From JBAYJC01 sp041665285 (GTDB taxonomy: Bacteria; Patescibacteriota; Patescibacteriia; 2-12-FULL-60-25): a stretch of 64,000 bases of DNA. The stretch is from NCBI GenBank assembly GCA_041665285.1, contig JBAYJC010000006.1:1-64000 (forward strand), read 5' to 3'. The stretch's first letter is position 1; every line of letters starts with the position of its first letter. Under the pieces are notes generated by a model that did not search any database, was not told the DNA's origin, and was given only the letters and a program-made list of their open reading frames with translations. The position numbers were made by a program, and so were the translations under genes. Shown here piece after piece: positions 33,329 through 41,455 of the stretch.

Positions 33329-35371
33329 ATGCAAAGCAAAAATTACGCAGGCCCACCATTTCGTGACGCGCAGTTTGCGCGGAATGCCAATATCGCCCAG
33401 AACAAAATCACGGCGAATACAGACGCAAAGATCATGGTCTGTGGGGATTCGATTACCGCACAAGGTGCGACTTCTACTGATGAACGCGCGGCGGGTTATC
33501 GCTACTGGCTACAGAAATTACTTCGTCTTCATCGTGGAAATATCACATGGCTCGGGACAAAGGACATCGGCCCGCAAGTATCAACGGGGCCATACGCCAC
33601 GCCCGGCAATGTCATGATGTGGTCGTGGAGATGCGCCGCTCTTGGTGGATACACCATTCAGCAAATTGACACGCTCGCTACTGAGGCAGAGGCCGCGCAA
33701 GGAGCCGCTGACGTGTACACATTGCTTGCGGGAACCAACAACTACGGATCCGATACGGCCGCGCAGGCGGTGGCCAGAATCGTGACATTTATTCAGAATC
33801 GCATTGCCGCGAATCCTGATTGTGTTGTGCTCGTTGGCACGCTGTTGCCGGCAGGCCCTCCCGTATCCGGATACGCGACAAAACAGACGTATCTTGACGC
33901 GTTCAATGCCGCGTTACCGGCCGCGCTTGCTCCATACCCGCAGGCACGCATCGTGCCCGTTGGTACGATCATGACGAAGGCGCATCTGATTGATGGCATC
34001 CATCCAAACATTCAAGGAGAGGGCATCATCGGCAAAGCGTTCGCAGACGCCATCCTGAACGTGATTGGCATCTCTGGGGCACCCTTTCCACGTCCGCTCA
34101 CGCGTCGCGTACCCGTTAGCCGACTGTCTGTCAGTGGAACTCAGCAGGCCTATTTTTACGACGCGACAAATGCCTCCGGTCTTTTTCCAACGGCTGGAGA
34201 ATCGTGGTATGCCCTCATTAAAATCAGACCTTCGGATTTATCCGTTAGCGGTCGACTTATTTTCGGATTTGGAGGTTCAACAACAGGCATTTTGCTCATG
34301 AGCACTACGGCATCTGGCGGTCCGGATGCACGATCATTGCAGGTCTATCATTACGTTGGCCCTACTGCGTATTCAGGACTCAGTGAAGCGTTGCGCGTGG
34401 ATCGCGTGCACGCCATTGGCTTGGCCTATGATGCGGACTTGGGAGAAATGACCGTCTACTGTTTGCGCGAAGGTGACGATGGGAAACCGGTGACATTCTG
34501 CGTCGCGCAAGGAACGGGCGTGCCCGAGCTAGAACCCGGATTCACCTACATGTCCGTCGGCTATCTTTACGGAGTCTCTGGCGTTCCAGGAACGCGTGGA
34601 GATTTTGTCTTCGGCCGAGGCGTTAAGATCACACCTGATGAGATGGAAGCCTATTACATGGAGGGCGCAATTCCGCAGAGTGCAACAGCATACTATCCAT
34701 TAAACGAGGGCACGGGCACTTCCCTGAATCCATCTCCGTCTTTTGCCGGACTCCTTCCGGTTGGCGTCACAACCGCCGCGTGGACAACCGCGGGCGTTCC
34801 TGTCGAGCCTTGGGATCGTGAAGAAGAGGAACGCAAAAAGGTTTTAGCTGACGCATGGGAGGATTTGCGTTTCCCTGCATCGCAGGCCATGGTCAACCCT
34901 GTTACAGCAAAACCGGATCAGGGAGTATTTACGGATGGCATCGAGACGCTTTTATTTGACCCGGATGCGGATGAGAGCGTATTCATCCATGTCCAGATGC
35001 CGCATGCGTGGAAGCTCGGATCGAGCATCGTGCCGCACGTACACTGGTCACCGATGACCACGCATACGGGCGTCGTTCGTTGGGGTTTGGAATACACGGT
35101 CGCATTGAAAGATGGGACATTCGGGGCGTCGACGACGATCTATATCGAGGATGCCGGGGATGGCGTTGCTCTCAAGCATCAAACAGCGAATTTCGCGGCA
35201 ATCGTGATGTCGGCCTATGCGGGACTGTCGGTGATGCTGATGTGTCGTCTTTTCCGTGATGCCGATCACGTCAATGACACGTTTACCGGCGAGGCCGCCT
35301 TGCTGGAATTCGACATCCACTACGTGCGCGATGACAACGGTTCGCAATCTGCCACAGCGAAATACGCATAG
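33329..35371 (+). CDS. SGNH/GDSL hydrolase with large C-terminal virion domains
   Basis: 680 residues. The N-terminal SGNH esterase has GDSITAQG (S41), the oxyanion residues G105-region and GTNN (N137/N138), and DGIHPN (D222, H225): a complete catalytic set. Residues about 255-500 look like a concanavalin/LamG-type beta sandwich (WYALIKIRPSDLSVSGRLIFGFGG), then a further beta domain. In a virion such an enzyme could deacetylate a surface glycan during adsorption (inference). The host carries its own glycan deacetylase and GT4 genes. Confidence 0.85.
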   Translation: MQSKNYAGPPFRDAQFARNANIAQNKITANTDAKIMVCGDSITAQGATSTDERAAGYRYWLQKLLRLHRGNITWLGTKDIGPQVSTGPYATPGNVMMWSWRCAALGGYTIQQIDTLATEAEAAQGAADVYTLLAGTNNYGSDTAAQAVARIVTFIQNRIAANPDCVVLVGTLLPAGPPVSGYATKQTYLDAFNAALPAALAPYPQARIVPVGTIMTKAHLIDGIHPNIQGEGIIGKAFADAILNVIGISGAPFPRPLTRRVPVSRLSVSGTQQAYFYDATNASGLFPTAGESWYALIKIRPSDLSVSGRLIFGFGGSTTGILLMSTTASGGPDARSLQVYHYVGPTAYSGLSEALRVDRVHAIGLAYDADLGEMTVYCLREGDDGKPVTFCVAQGTGVPELEPGFTYMSVGYLYGVSGVPGTRGDFVFGRGVKITPDEMEAYYMEGAIPQSATAYYPLNEGTGTSLNPSPSFAGLLPVGVTTAAWTTAGVPVEPWDREEEERKKVLADAWEDLRFPASQAMVNPVTAKPDQGVFTDGIETLLFDPDADESVFIHVQMPHAWKLGSSIVPHVHWSPMTTHTGVVRWGLEYTVALKDGTFGASTTIYIEDAGDGVALKHQTANFAAIVMSAYAGLSVMLMCRLFRDADHVNDTFTGEAALLEFDIHYVRDDNGSQSATAKYA

Positions 35372-35394
35372 CCGCCTCTCAGCGATTTACCGAT

Positions 35395-35664
35395 ATGCCT
35401 GACCACTCTCTCACGCTAACCGCCGGTCGCATGTTTATTCCGGTGAGCACGGTCCTTTCGATTATCTTGAGCACGGCTGGCCTCGTCTGGTACATCGCCG
35501 GAGTCAAAGAGGATCTGGGTGATAAGATTGCGGCGCTCTCGGCAAAAATTGATGTGCACACAGCGCTCTCGGTTGGTGAAGAGAAGAAGATCGGTAACCT
35601 ATCGATTTGCTGTGAAACACTCACGTCACGGGTGGTGAAACTCGAAACAAAGATCGAACGCTAA
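35395..35664 (+). CDS. Small membrane protein with coiled coil, lysis-cluster candidate
   Basis: 89 residues. One hydrophobic helix (about 14-35, PVSTVLSIILSTAGLVWYIAG) is followed by a soluble heptad-like helix to the end. Such anchors with coiled coils occur in phage lysis clusters; it stands directly before a holin-like gene and a peptidase. Confidence 0.6.
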   Translation: MPDHSLTLTAGRMFIPVSTVLSIILSTAGLVWYIAGVKEDLGDKIAALSAKIDVHTALSVGEEKKIGNLSICCETLTSRVVKLETKIER

Positions 35665-35681
35665 CTCATTCATTTCATTCT

Positions 35682-35903
35682 ATGGAACAAAAATACTGGC
35701 TCGATTCGTCCACGGTGCGTGCATCACTTTTGCAGATGCTCCCCGTCATGGTGCTCGTGCTCAAAATGTTCGGCATCGAGATTGGGGATGGGGAGACGCA
35801 ATCCATCGTCGAGGGCATCACAGCTATCGTGTCACTCGTAGGCGTCGTGTACGCCATCGTGGGACGCGCAAAGGCGGATAAGCCGCTCACATTCACAAAA
35901 TAA
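35682..35903 (+). CDS. Putative holin
   Basis: 73 residues with two hydrophobic segments (LLQMLPVMVLVLKMFGI and ITAIVSLVGVVYAIVG) and a short basic C-terminus. Size, two helices and position 4 bp before a peptidase gene fit a class II-like holin. No sequence family is certain. Confidence 0.6.
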   Translation: MEQKYWLDSSTVRASLLQMLPVMVLVLKMFGIEIGDGETQSIVEGITAIVSLVGVVYAIVGRAKADKPLTFTK

Positions 35904-35907
35904 CCCT

Positions 35908-36975
35908 ATGAGCACCACAGACGACAAATACGAGCCAAAGACAGGGCTCCGGCCTGATCCTCTCGATGAGAGAGACTTCTTGTATGAGGACGTCATGGGT
36001 GCTGATGCGGGTGATCTTGATTGGGAGAAGGGGTTCAACGTCTACGAAGAGCTTGGCCTGCCATACCCGCACCAAGATCAGGGGAGAAGCTATTCCTGCG
36101 TGGCGCAGTCCACGGCAGAGCATACGCGCGTGTGGTGGAAGAAGCTGACAGGGGAGGATATTGAATTCTCGCCTCGCTTTATTTACCCGCAAATCGCCCT
36201 CGGCTATGCAGGTGGGGCGTATTTGCGCGACGGCGTGCATCTTGTGGCATCGAAGGGCGTATGCGATGAGGGGGAGCTTCCGTCGTACGAGAATGGCCAG
36301 CCACCGTCCGAGGATTTTATGTTCAACGCCGCGGCGATCACGCCGGACATCCTGGCGAAGGCACTTCCGCACGATCGCTTCAACTTTCGCGTGATTCTAG
36401 GAGGTACGGATGACATTTCGCTCTTTGCGCACGCGATACGATTCAACTGTGGCGTCGTAGGTGGATTCAAGGGCACGAATATCGGATGGTGCAGGTCTGA
36501 GGTGCGCGCACCACAAGCAGGGGAGGACATATGGGGGCACGCGGTACTGCTTTGCGCGTATGGGATGCACGAGGGGAAGCGATGCATGTTCACGCGCAAC
36601 TCATGGGGAGGGCGTTACACGATCCAGGAGGGGCGCTGGAAGGGATTGCAGGCCATCCCGGAGGAATACTTCACCGCAGGCGTACAGACAGCCGTGGGCG
36701 AGGCAAAAGGCGTGTACGTGTTTAATTCTTGGGTGCTCGTGCCAGACTCAAAGCTGACACCGGCTCAAAAAACTATGGACTTCTTGAAAAAGAATGAGGG
36801 CAAGCTCGTGCAGGACTCGCAGGGGAGCGGCGCTTTCGGCATCGTGAAGGGTGGAAAGATCCTCGTGGCGAGCAAGGAGCGCGTGGCGGAGCTTCTCGCG
36901 ACGTACATCGTGCGAAAAGAGGGCGTGGGCGTGGCACGAGAGATGTGGGCAGACGCGCCGAAGGAGGATTTTTGA
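35908..36975 (+). CDS. Papain-like (C1A) cysteine peptidase, possible lysis enzyme
   Basis: 355 residues, no signal peptide. The catalytic set is clear: oxyanion Q58 and nucleophile C64 in DQGRSYSC, H211 in GHAVLLCAYG and N231 in TRNSWGG. Residues 1-50 are not a normal long inhibitory propeptide. The last 80 residues form a separate helical domain. Lying behind a holin-like gene it occupies the place where an endolysin is expected; a structural role in the virion is the alternative. Confidence 0.88.
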   Translation: MSTTDDKYEPKTGLRPDPLDERDFLYEDVMGADAGDLDWEKGFNVYEELGLPYPHQDQGRSYSCVAQSTAEHTRVWWKKLTGEDIEFSPRFIYPQIALGYAGGAYLRDGVHLVASKGVCDEGELPSYENGQPPSEDFMFNAAAITPDILAKALPHDRFNFRVILGGTDDISLFAHAIRFNCGVVGGFKGTNIGWCRSEVRAPQAGEDIWGHAVLLCAYGMHEGKRCMFTRNSWGGRYTIQEGRWKGLQAIPEEYFTAGVQTAVGEAKGVYVFNSWVLVPDSKLTPAQKTMDFLKKNEGKLVQDSQGSGAFGIVKGGKILVASKERVAELLATYIVRKEGVGVAREMWADAPKEDF

Positions 36976-36981
36976 CCTCGT

Positions 36982-37068
36982 ATGATCAAAGAGCTGGGAT
37001 GCGCGGCGTGGATTTTTGTCCTCATCTTCGTGCTGAGCATGTTCGTGGCTGTGAAGTGGGTGAAATGA
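36982..37068 (+). CDS. 28-residue single-helix membrane peptide
   Basis: MIKELGCAAWIFVLIFVLSM... spans the membrane once, with a Lys at each end. AAGGAGG (36961-36967) stands 14 bp before the ATG; context CGTATG. A small lysis or holin-regulating peptide is possible. Too short to be certain. Confidence 0.45.
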   Translation: MIKELGCAAWIFVLIFVLSMFVAVKWVK

Positions 37069-37071
37069 AAA

Positions 37072-37099
37072 GGGATGGGATGGGATGGGATGGGATGGG
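37072..37099 (+). repeat. (GGGAT)n repeat, possible G-quadruplex
   Basis: Six GGG runs, each separated by AT, directly behind the small membrane peptide gene. The pattern meets the usual four-tract quadruplex rule. Confidence 0.7.
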
Positions 37100-37123
37100 C
37101 TTGACGGGTTCGAAACGATGCTC

Positions 37124-37152
37124 TTGCATCGAATGGCTGTTTGTTTTATCAT
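37124..37152 (+). promoter_or_regulatory. Candidate promoter for the second structured RNA
   Basis: TTGCAT, 17-bp spacer, TATCAT. The start would be near 37159, just before the hairpins of the structured RNA. Confidence 0.45.
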
Positions 37153-37176
37153 GTTATCGACTTTCACAATTCATTC

Positions 37177-37460
37177 TCTCGTTTAGAGCCGAGAGAGGCA
37201 ACGTTCATCACAGACACTCCAAGTGATGACCATCGAAGGGAGCTACCCTGCTGAACCCCAAAGGTTTGTCAGGTGCTCTAACACTGCTGACTACCAAGAA
37301 AGAAATTTCTAAGTAGTAGGCGGGGTAGTTGCCTTCGGTGGTTTTGTTTGTCGCAAGAGGCTGGCGACGCTGGTGCTACCAGCCCGCTGGCTCGACCAGT
37401 CCTGGACTATGGGACTCCATATGGCATTTAGCTAGTGGATGATCAGAGTCGGCGACAAAC
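37177..37460 (+). ncRNA. Large multi-domain structured RNA, unknown family
   Basis: Domain 1: hairpin CTCTCG/CGAGAG (37177-37196). Domain 2: a long helix pairs 37229-37239 with 37332-37342 and 37242-37248 with 37323-37329; it encloses hairpin GTCAG-GTG...CAC-TG-CTGAC and hairpin ACTAC...GTAGT with an AGAAA-GAAA-TTTCT tip. Domain 3: GTTTGTCGC (37345-37353) pairs with GCGACAAAC (37452-37460) and encloses GCTGG-TGCTA-CCAGC and AGTCC...GGGACT. No ORF explains these pairings. It ends 2 bp before an ATG, so it can be a leader switch or a free RNA. Confidence 0.65.
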
Positions 37461-37462
37461 AT

Positions 37463-37624
37463 ATGGCCAAAAGCCTAGTGTTCCGGTGGTCTTACAAACA
37501 TCACATCACGAAGCAAATCGTGAGAGCGCGTAAACGTCCGTTTCCGATGTGGCTCGACGATGCAACGGGTGAGGTGCGGAGGATCGTAAGGGATACGAAA
37601 ACAACGCCTATTAGGGCGCTGTAA
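37463..37624 (+). CDS. Small basic protein behind the structured RNA
   Basis: 53 residues (MAKSLVFRWSYKHHITKQIV...), very basic. ATG 37463 (context CATATG) lies just after the closing helix of the RNA, while an in-frame ATG at 37439 lies inside it. It may bind RNA; no family recognised. A terminator follows. Confidence 0.45.
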   Translation: MAKSLVFRWSYKHHITKQIVRARKRPFPMWLDDATGEVRRIVRDTKTTPIRAL

Positions 37625-37667
37625 TCATCGAAGCTACTAATTCCCGAGTGGAAGCACTCTGGGCAAG

Positions 37668-37700
37668 ACACGCGATTCTTACAAGGAGGCGCGTGTTTTT
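37668..37700 (+). terminator. Terminator behind the 37463 ORF
   Basis: Stem ACACGCG / CGCGTGT (37668-37674, 37690-37696) followed by a T-run. Together with the promoter at 37124 it frames a separate unit of structured RNA plus small ORF. Confidence 0.65.
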
Positions 37701-37828
37701 GGTTCGTGCCGTGCTACTTACCATTTCAACACAGATCACGTCAACTGTCAGAGTATAGCACAGGCGTCCATGACGGTCTGTGGATACCCTCGACTCAACA
37801 CGTCCAGCACGCGCTACAATGTCCCCAT

Positions 37829-38173
37829 ATGGAACGAGAAACAAAGACGGTGAAGTGCCCGAGTGGCAAGGAGGCTGTGCTCAAAGCGTATCTGACGGCA
37901 GGAGAGCGGAGACAGCTTCGTAACACATTCGCGGAGGCGATTCGTCTCCCCATGACGCGCGGGGAGGATGTACGGGTTGAGAACCTGGGCGAGGCGATGA
38001 ATCACGGAGAGGATGTGCTGATCCGTATGGCTGTGACTTCGTACGACGGAAACGCGGACCAGATCGTCGAGCGTCTGCTCGATGGCAATCCGAAGGATGG
38101 AACGGACGGCGACTACGAATTCATCGTCGAAGAAGCTGGGAAGCTGAACAGCGTTTTTACGCAAGCGAAGTAG
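37829..38173 (+). CDS. Tail assembly chaperone (G-type)
   Basis: 114 residues from ATG 37829 (METRETK-like start MERETKTVKCPSGKEAV). ELRKALTAGERRQLRNTF-like helix LKAYLTAGERRQLRNTFAEA, size and place before the tape measure gene fit the G protein of the G/GT chaperone pair. The mapped extension in the -1 frame (next entry) supports this. Confidence 0.72.
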   Translation: MERETKTVKCPSGKEAVLKAYLTAGERRQLRNTFAEAIRLPMTRGEDVRVENLGEAMNHGEDVLIRMAVTSYDGNADQIVERLLDGNPKDGTDGDYEFIVEEAGKLNSVFTQAK

Positions 38174-38358
38174 CGCAGTCGTGGCAACGTTGCTTCGCTG
38201 GTCGAGGACAGCCCGATGAGGAGATGATCATCGCCATGGTCTGTCGCGAGATGAAGTGGACGCTCGATCAATATGAAAAACAGCCGGCACAGTTCATTGA
38301 CACTGTGACGGCTATGATTTTCGAGGAATGGAAGGCAAAAGACAGGGCGACAAAATGA
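38174..38358 (+). CDS. Tail chaperone T-part, probably made by -1 frameshift
   Basis: Directly behind the stop of the G-type gene the -1 frame stays open and reads FAGRGQPDEEMIIAMVCREM, MKWTLDQYEKQPAQF, TAMIFEEWKAKDR, a credible T domain. The frame also runs open upstream across the G-gene end. A T5 run (GTT TTT ACG, 38153-38161) allows P-site slippage of TTT to TTT; a classical heptamer is not seen. Independent start at ATG 38224 remains possible. The stop touches the stop of the reverse-strand gene. Confidence 0.6.
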
Positions 38359-38544
38359 TTACCGTGTCTTTTTTGTTACGTGGCAATGGCGCGCGAAATA
38401 CTTTACGCCCCATTTTTTGCAGTTTGTACGACAGACGTGGCATCCATAGCGATCCGTGTTGCCTGGGTGGGCATAAGCCACGCCGGAAGAGAGCGGGGAG
38501 AGAATGAGAGCCATTGCGAAAGCAAGTATGAGAAAAATGCGCAT
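38359..38544 (-). CDS. Small secreted Cys/His-rich protein (phage cargo)
   Basis: 61 residues. Signal peptide (MRIFLILAFAMALILSPLSSG...AYA), then a mature part GNTDRYGCHVCRTNCKKWGV with C/H pairs resembling small YHYH/excalibur-like secreted domains. It may bind metal. On the opposite strand between tail chaperone and tape measure, so it is probably a moron gene expressed in the lysogen. It is 6 bp downstream of the next reverse-strand gene. Confidence 0.65.
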   Translation of the reverse strand: MRIFLILAFAMALILSPLSSGVAYAHPGNTDRYGCHVCRTNCKKWGVKYFARHCHVTKKTR

Positions 38545-38550
38545 ACCTAT

Positions 38551-39117
38551 TTATTTGACGATTGCTTGTTTGACTTCTCCTGCACCTTGTTGCGCAGTGG
38601 ACCCTTCCATTTTTGCCGTGAAGCTGAATTGATTGATACCCGCGTCGCCATGTTTGGATATTGGACAGGTATTGATGTCAAAATAAACGCTTTTTCCGAT
38701 CACTGTACTGATTGGAGATTCTTTTGAGCTGAATTCCTCGGTCCAGATGTCACGTCCTTCTTTGCTCGTCAGCGTGATCGAGACGGTTCCCATGAACGCC
38801 TTTTCGTCGGTGTTGCGAATATCAAAGAAATACCGGCATTTGCCGTTCACCTCTTTGACGCTTTGGCTTGTGACGGTGAGATGAAGATCTTGTTTTTCAA
38901 CGGGAGCAACCTGGGAGGATTCGTTCGTTGCCGTATTGGTGTGTGACGATTCTTTTGGCATTGTGGCACCAAAAATAACCAGCGACCCAAAAAGGATGGC
39001 TCCAAGCACCATTCCTGCCTTCCCGCGGTTTGGCAACTTAAAAAGGTTCGGCTTGATCAGTCCGGCGATCAGGGCCGCGATGCTGGCGTAGACAAGGAAA
39101 TAGGCGATGTATTGCAT
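38551..39117 (-). CDS. Membrane-anchored lipoprotein-like cargo protein
   Basis: 188 residues from ATG 39117 (MQYIAYFLVY). Two hydrophobic segments (about 3-22 and 32-52) are followed by a Ser/Thr-rich linker and an exported beta domain like DUF4352-type immunoglobulin-like folds (LHLTVTSQSV...CRYFFDIRNTDEKAFMGTVSITLTS). Transcribed against the tail genes, together with the 61-residue secreted protein. A role in superinfection exclusion is possible but unproven. Confidence 0.65.
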   Translation of the reverse strand: MQYIAYFLVYASIAALIAGLIKPNLFKLPNRGKAGMVLGAILFGSLVIFGATMPKESSHTNTATNESSQVAPVEKQDLHLTVTSQSVKEVNGKCRYFFDIRNTDEKAFMGTVSITLTSKEGRDIWTEEFSSKESPISTVIGKSVYFDINTCPISKHGDAGINQFSFTAKMEGSTAQQGAGEVKQAIVK

Positions 39118-39192
39118 ATGGCTTTGTTGATGTGCGAGTGTGGAATAAACCACGGAAAAAGTCAAGCCCTATGATACGCTCGGAGTATCAAT

Positions 39193-40713
39193 ATGGCCAA
39201 TACAACGCTTTCCATTCTTGTTCAAGCAAAAGACGACGCATCCAAGGCACTCACGCGCGTCAATCAGAGCCTTGGCGGGCTTAAGGAGTTTGCGAAGAAG
39301 AGCGCCATCGCTCTCGGAGCCGTTGGAGCTTCCGCCGGCGCGCTTGGTATCGCCGCTCTCAAATCTGCCGGTGAGTATGAGCAGAGCCGTGTCGCCTTTG
39401 AGACGATGCTGGGGAGCGCTGAGAAGGCCACGAAATTTCTCAAAGAAATGACAGCTTTTGCCGCCAAAACGCCATTCGAGCTCAAAGATTTGGAGCAAGC
39501 ATCGAAACAGCTCCTTGCTTACGGAAGCACGCAAGACAACGTGCTCACACAGCTCAAGTCACTCGGGGACGTTGCGGCAGGCGTTGGAATGGATAAGCTC
39601 CCCCAGCTCATCACGGCATTCGGGCAGGTTCAATCCAAGACGCGCCTCATGGGTGAGGAGCTTTTGCAATTCACTGAGGCAGGTGTGCCAATGCTCGGGA
39701 CGCTCGCAAAACAGTTCGGCGTCACAGAGGCGGAGATTTCGAAGATGGTGAGCAAGGGGCAGGTTGGATTCAAAGATGTGGAGATCGCCATGGCGTCGCT
39801 TTCGGGGGAGGGCGGTAAGTTTCAGGATCTCATGTCGCGACAGAGCGATACGCTCGTCGGAAAGATCAGTAATTTGCAAGACGCGTGGAATATGTTTTTG
39901 CGCGGTGCGGGCGCACAGTTTATTGAATGGGCCAAGCAGGGCGTGGACCTGTTGATCTGGTTTGTGAACGAGGGGATCCCCCTATTTCTTGGCAAGATCC
40001 AAGGATTGCAAAAAGGATTCGGTGATCTTGTCGCAGAGTTCGAGAAAAAGACGGGGATCATCACACAGCTCAAGGACGCATTCGGGAGTGTTTGGAAAAC
40101 GGTACAGGATGAGCTCATGCCATCACTTCAACGTCTCGATAAGGCCATGAGGCCGTTGTATCCGTTTCTTGAGGCATTGGCTGGATTGATCGCTCAGGTT
40201 CTTGTATTGGCCCTCAAGGCGTTCATCGAAGCGCTCGTATTTTTGATCAATCTCGTCGTGCAAATTATCAGTAAGCTGACGGAGTGGACGGCAATCATCA
40301 TGGAGCAGGTGGGTCCAGCGATCGACTTCATGCGTAGTGCTATTGAGACGCTGTCTGGACCAATCCAGCGGGTGATTGACGGGTTCAACCGTGTCGCAAC
40401 TGCCGCGCGTGAAGCATTCGCGGCGGCTTCCCGTGTCGCCGGAAATGTAATAAGCGCCGTAACCAATCCGATGTCATCACTTACGCATCAGGCCGCTGGC
40501 GGCATCATTTCTTCGCCTCGGCGTGTTCTTGTTGGAGAGGAGGGGCCAGAGGCGATAATTCCGCTCAATCGTCTCGGGATGGGCAGTGGAGGTGCAGGCG
40601 TGAACGTCAACATCTCCGGCGGATCATTTATCGGCACCAACTCTCGCGATGTAGCGCGGATGCTTGGCGATATGATAATCAAGGAGCTTCAGATGAGTCA
40701 CAGGCTTGGATAA
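39193..40713 (+). CDS. Tape measure protein
   Basis: 506 residues. N-terminal SILVQAKDDASKALTRVNQSL, then a typical TMP region (FETMLGSAEKATKFLKEMTAFAAKTPFELKDLEQASKQLLAYG), hydrophobic helices (about 300-350) and the C-terminal AAGGIISSPRRVLVGEEGPEAIIPL. By the usual 0.15 nm per residue the tail would be about 75 nm (inference). Its last 35 bp overlap the reverse-strand zinc-ribbon gene. Confidence 0.9.
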   Translation: MANTTLSILVQAKDDASKALTRVNQSLGGLKEFAKKSAIALGAVGASAGALGIAALKSAGEYEQSRVAFETMLGSAEKATKFLKEMTAFAAKTPFELKDLEQASKQLLAYGSTQDNVLTQLKSLGDVAAGVGMDKLPQLITAFGQVQSKTRLMGEELLQFTEAGVPMLGTLAKQFGVTEAEISKMVSKGQVGFKDVEIAMASLSGEGGKFQDLMSRQSDTLVGKISNLQDAWNMFLRGAGAQFIEWAKQGVDLLIWFVNEGIPLFLGKIQGLQKGFGDLVAEFEKKTGIITQLKDAFGSVWKTVQDELMPSLQRLDKAMRPLYPFLEALAGLIAQVLVLALKAFIEALVFLINLVVQIISKLTEWTAIIMEQVGPAIDFMRSAIETLSGPIQRVIDGFNRVATAAREAFAAASRVAGNVISAVTNPMSSLTHQAAGGIISSPRRVLVGEEGPEAIIPLNRLGMGSGGAGVNVNISGGSFIGTNSRDVARMLGDMIIKELQMSHRLG

Positions 40714-41377
40714 CGATGTCAACGAATTCACGTGGGTCGGGAGCATGATCGATTCCCTTGGCTTTGTATACCTTTTTCGCAATCATCAGCTCCTCGTTGG
40801 CTATCTTGAGAAAAAGATCACGAAACTCTGTCTTTGCTATTCCTGAATTTTGAAATGCCATTTGAAGTAACGTGTTCGTGCTTGGGTAGCTTAGCCGATC
40901 CTTCGTTGTTTCTTTCAACTCTTCCAGTGTGTCGGTTTTGAATTGGTCATTGACGACAATTTTCCAATACAGATGACGAAAAAGAAGGATCAACGCTTCT
41001 GTGTAATGCTTCCCCTCTGCGCCGAGCTGACATGCCATCAATTCGTAAACCAAACAAAAGCGGCTGGCCGAATTATTCGCATCTTGTGAGGCGTCACGTA
41101 TCTCCTGATTAAGAGCACGCCACGCGTCGTCACGTTTTTCGTGTTTCCACAGCTCCACAGCCGTGTGTATATTCCCCATTCCATCGGTTGCATAGGTCGA
41201 TATTTGTTTGAGGAATGGTAGCGCTTCCGTCTTTACCCATTCGCCTTTGAAAACACTGATGGTTTTACCGCAGATTTTGCACGCTTGCTTTCTGGTTGGG
41301 ATGGGAGCCGGATTGTTGCAGTATGGACACACGGGATCCCGTCTTCCTTTGAACGCCTTGAAAAGAGCTGAGAACAT
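40679..41377 (-). CDS. Zinc-ribbon helical protein (phage cargo)
   Basis: 232 residues from ATG 41377 (MFSALFKAFKGRR). An N-terminal zinc ribbon CPYCNN...CKICGK is followed by a helical domain of about 190 residues with no known family. An in-frame extension up to 42052 is only the shadow of the tail hub gene. It is reverse to the tail genes and overlaps the tape measure 3' end; a third moron candidate. Confidence 0.7.
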   Translation of the reverse strand: MFSALFKAFKGRRDPVCPYCNNPAPIPTRKQACKICGKTISVFKGEWVKTEALPFLKQISTYATDGMGNIHTAVELWKHEKRDDAWRALNQEIRDASQDANNSASRFCLVYELMACQLGAEGKHYTEALILLFRHLYWKIVVNDQFKTDTLEELKETTKDRLSYPSTNTLLQMAFQNSGIAKTEFRDLFLKIANEELMIAKKVYKAKGIDHAPDPREFVDIVIQACDSSEAP

Positions 41378-41455
41378 ACGTCCGTAGTATAGCGTCCCGC
41401 TGATTGGTGTGTACATCCGCCATCTTTCCGAGGCGGTTTTCGATATGCTTCCCTC

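Noticed and set aside
36748..37167. Reverse ORF over the peptidase end
   Set aside because: Antisense to the C1 peptidase and the GGGAT repeat; low-complexity product.
37280..37430. Group I intron-like words (GACTA and GGACTATGG)
   Set aside because: The remaining P3-P8 core is not found and no interrupted gene is apparent.
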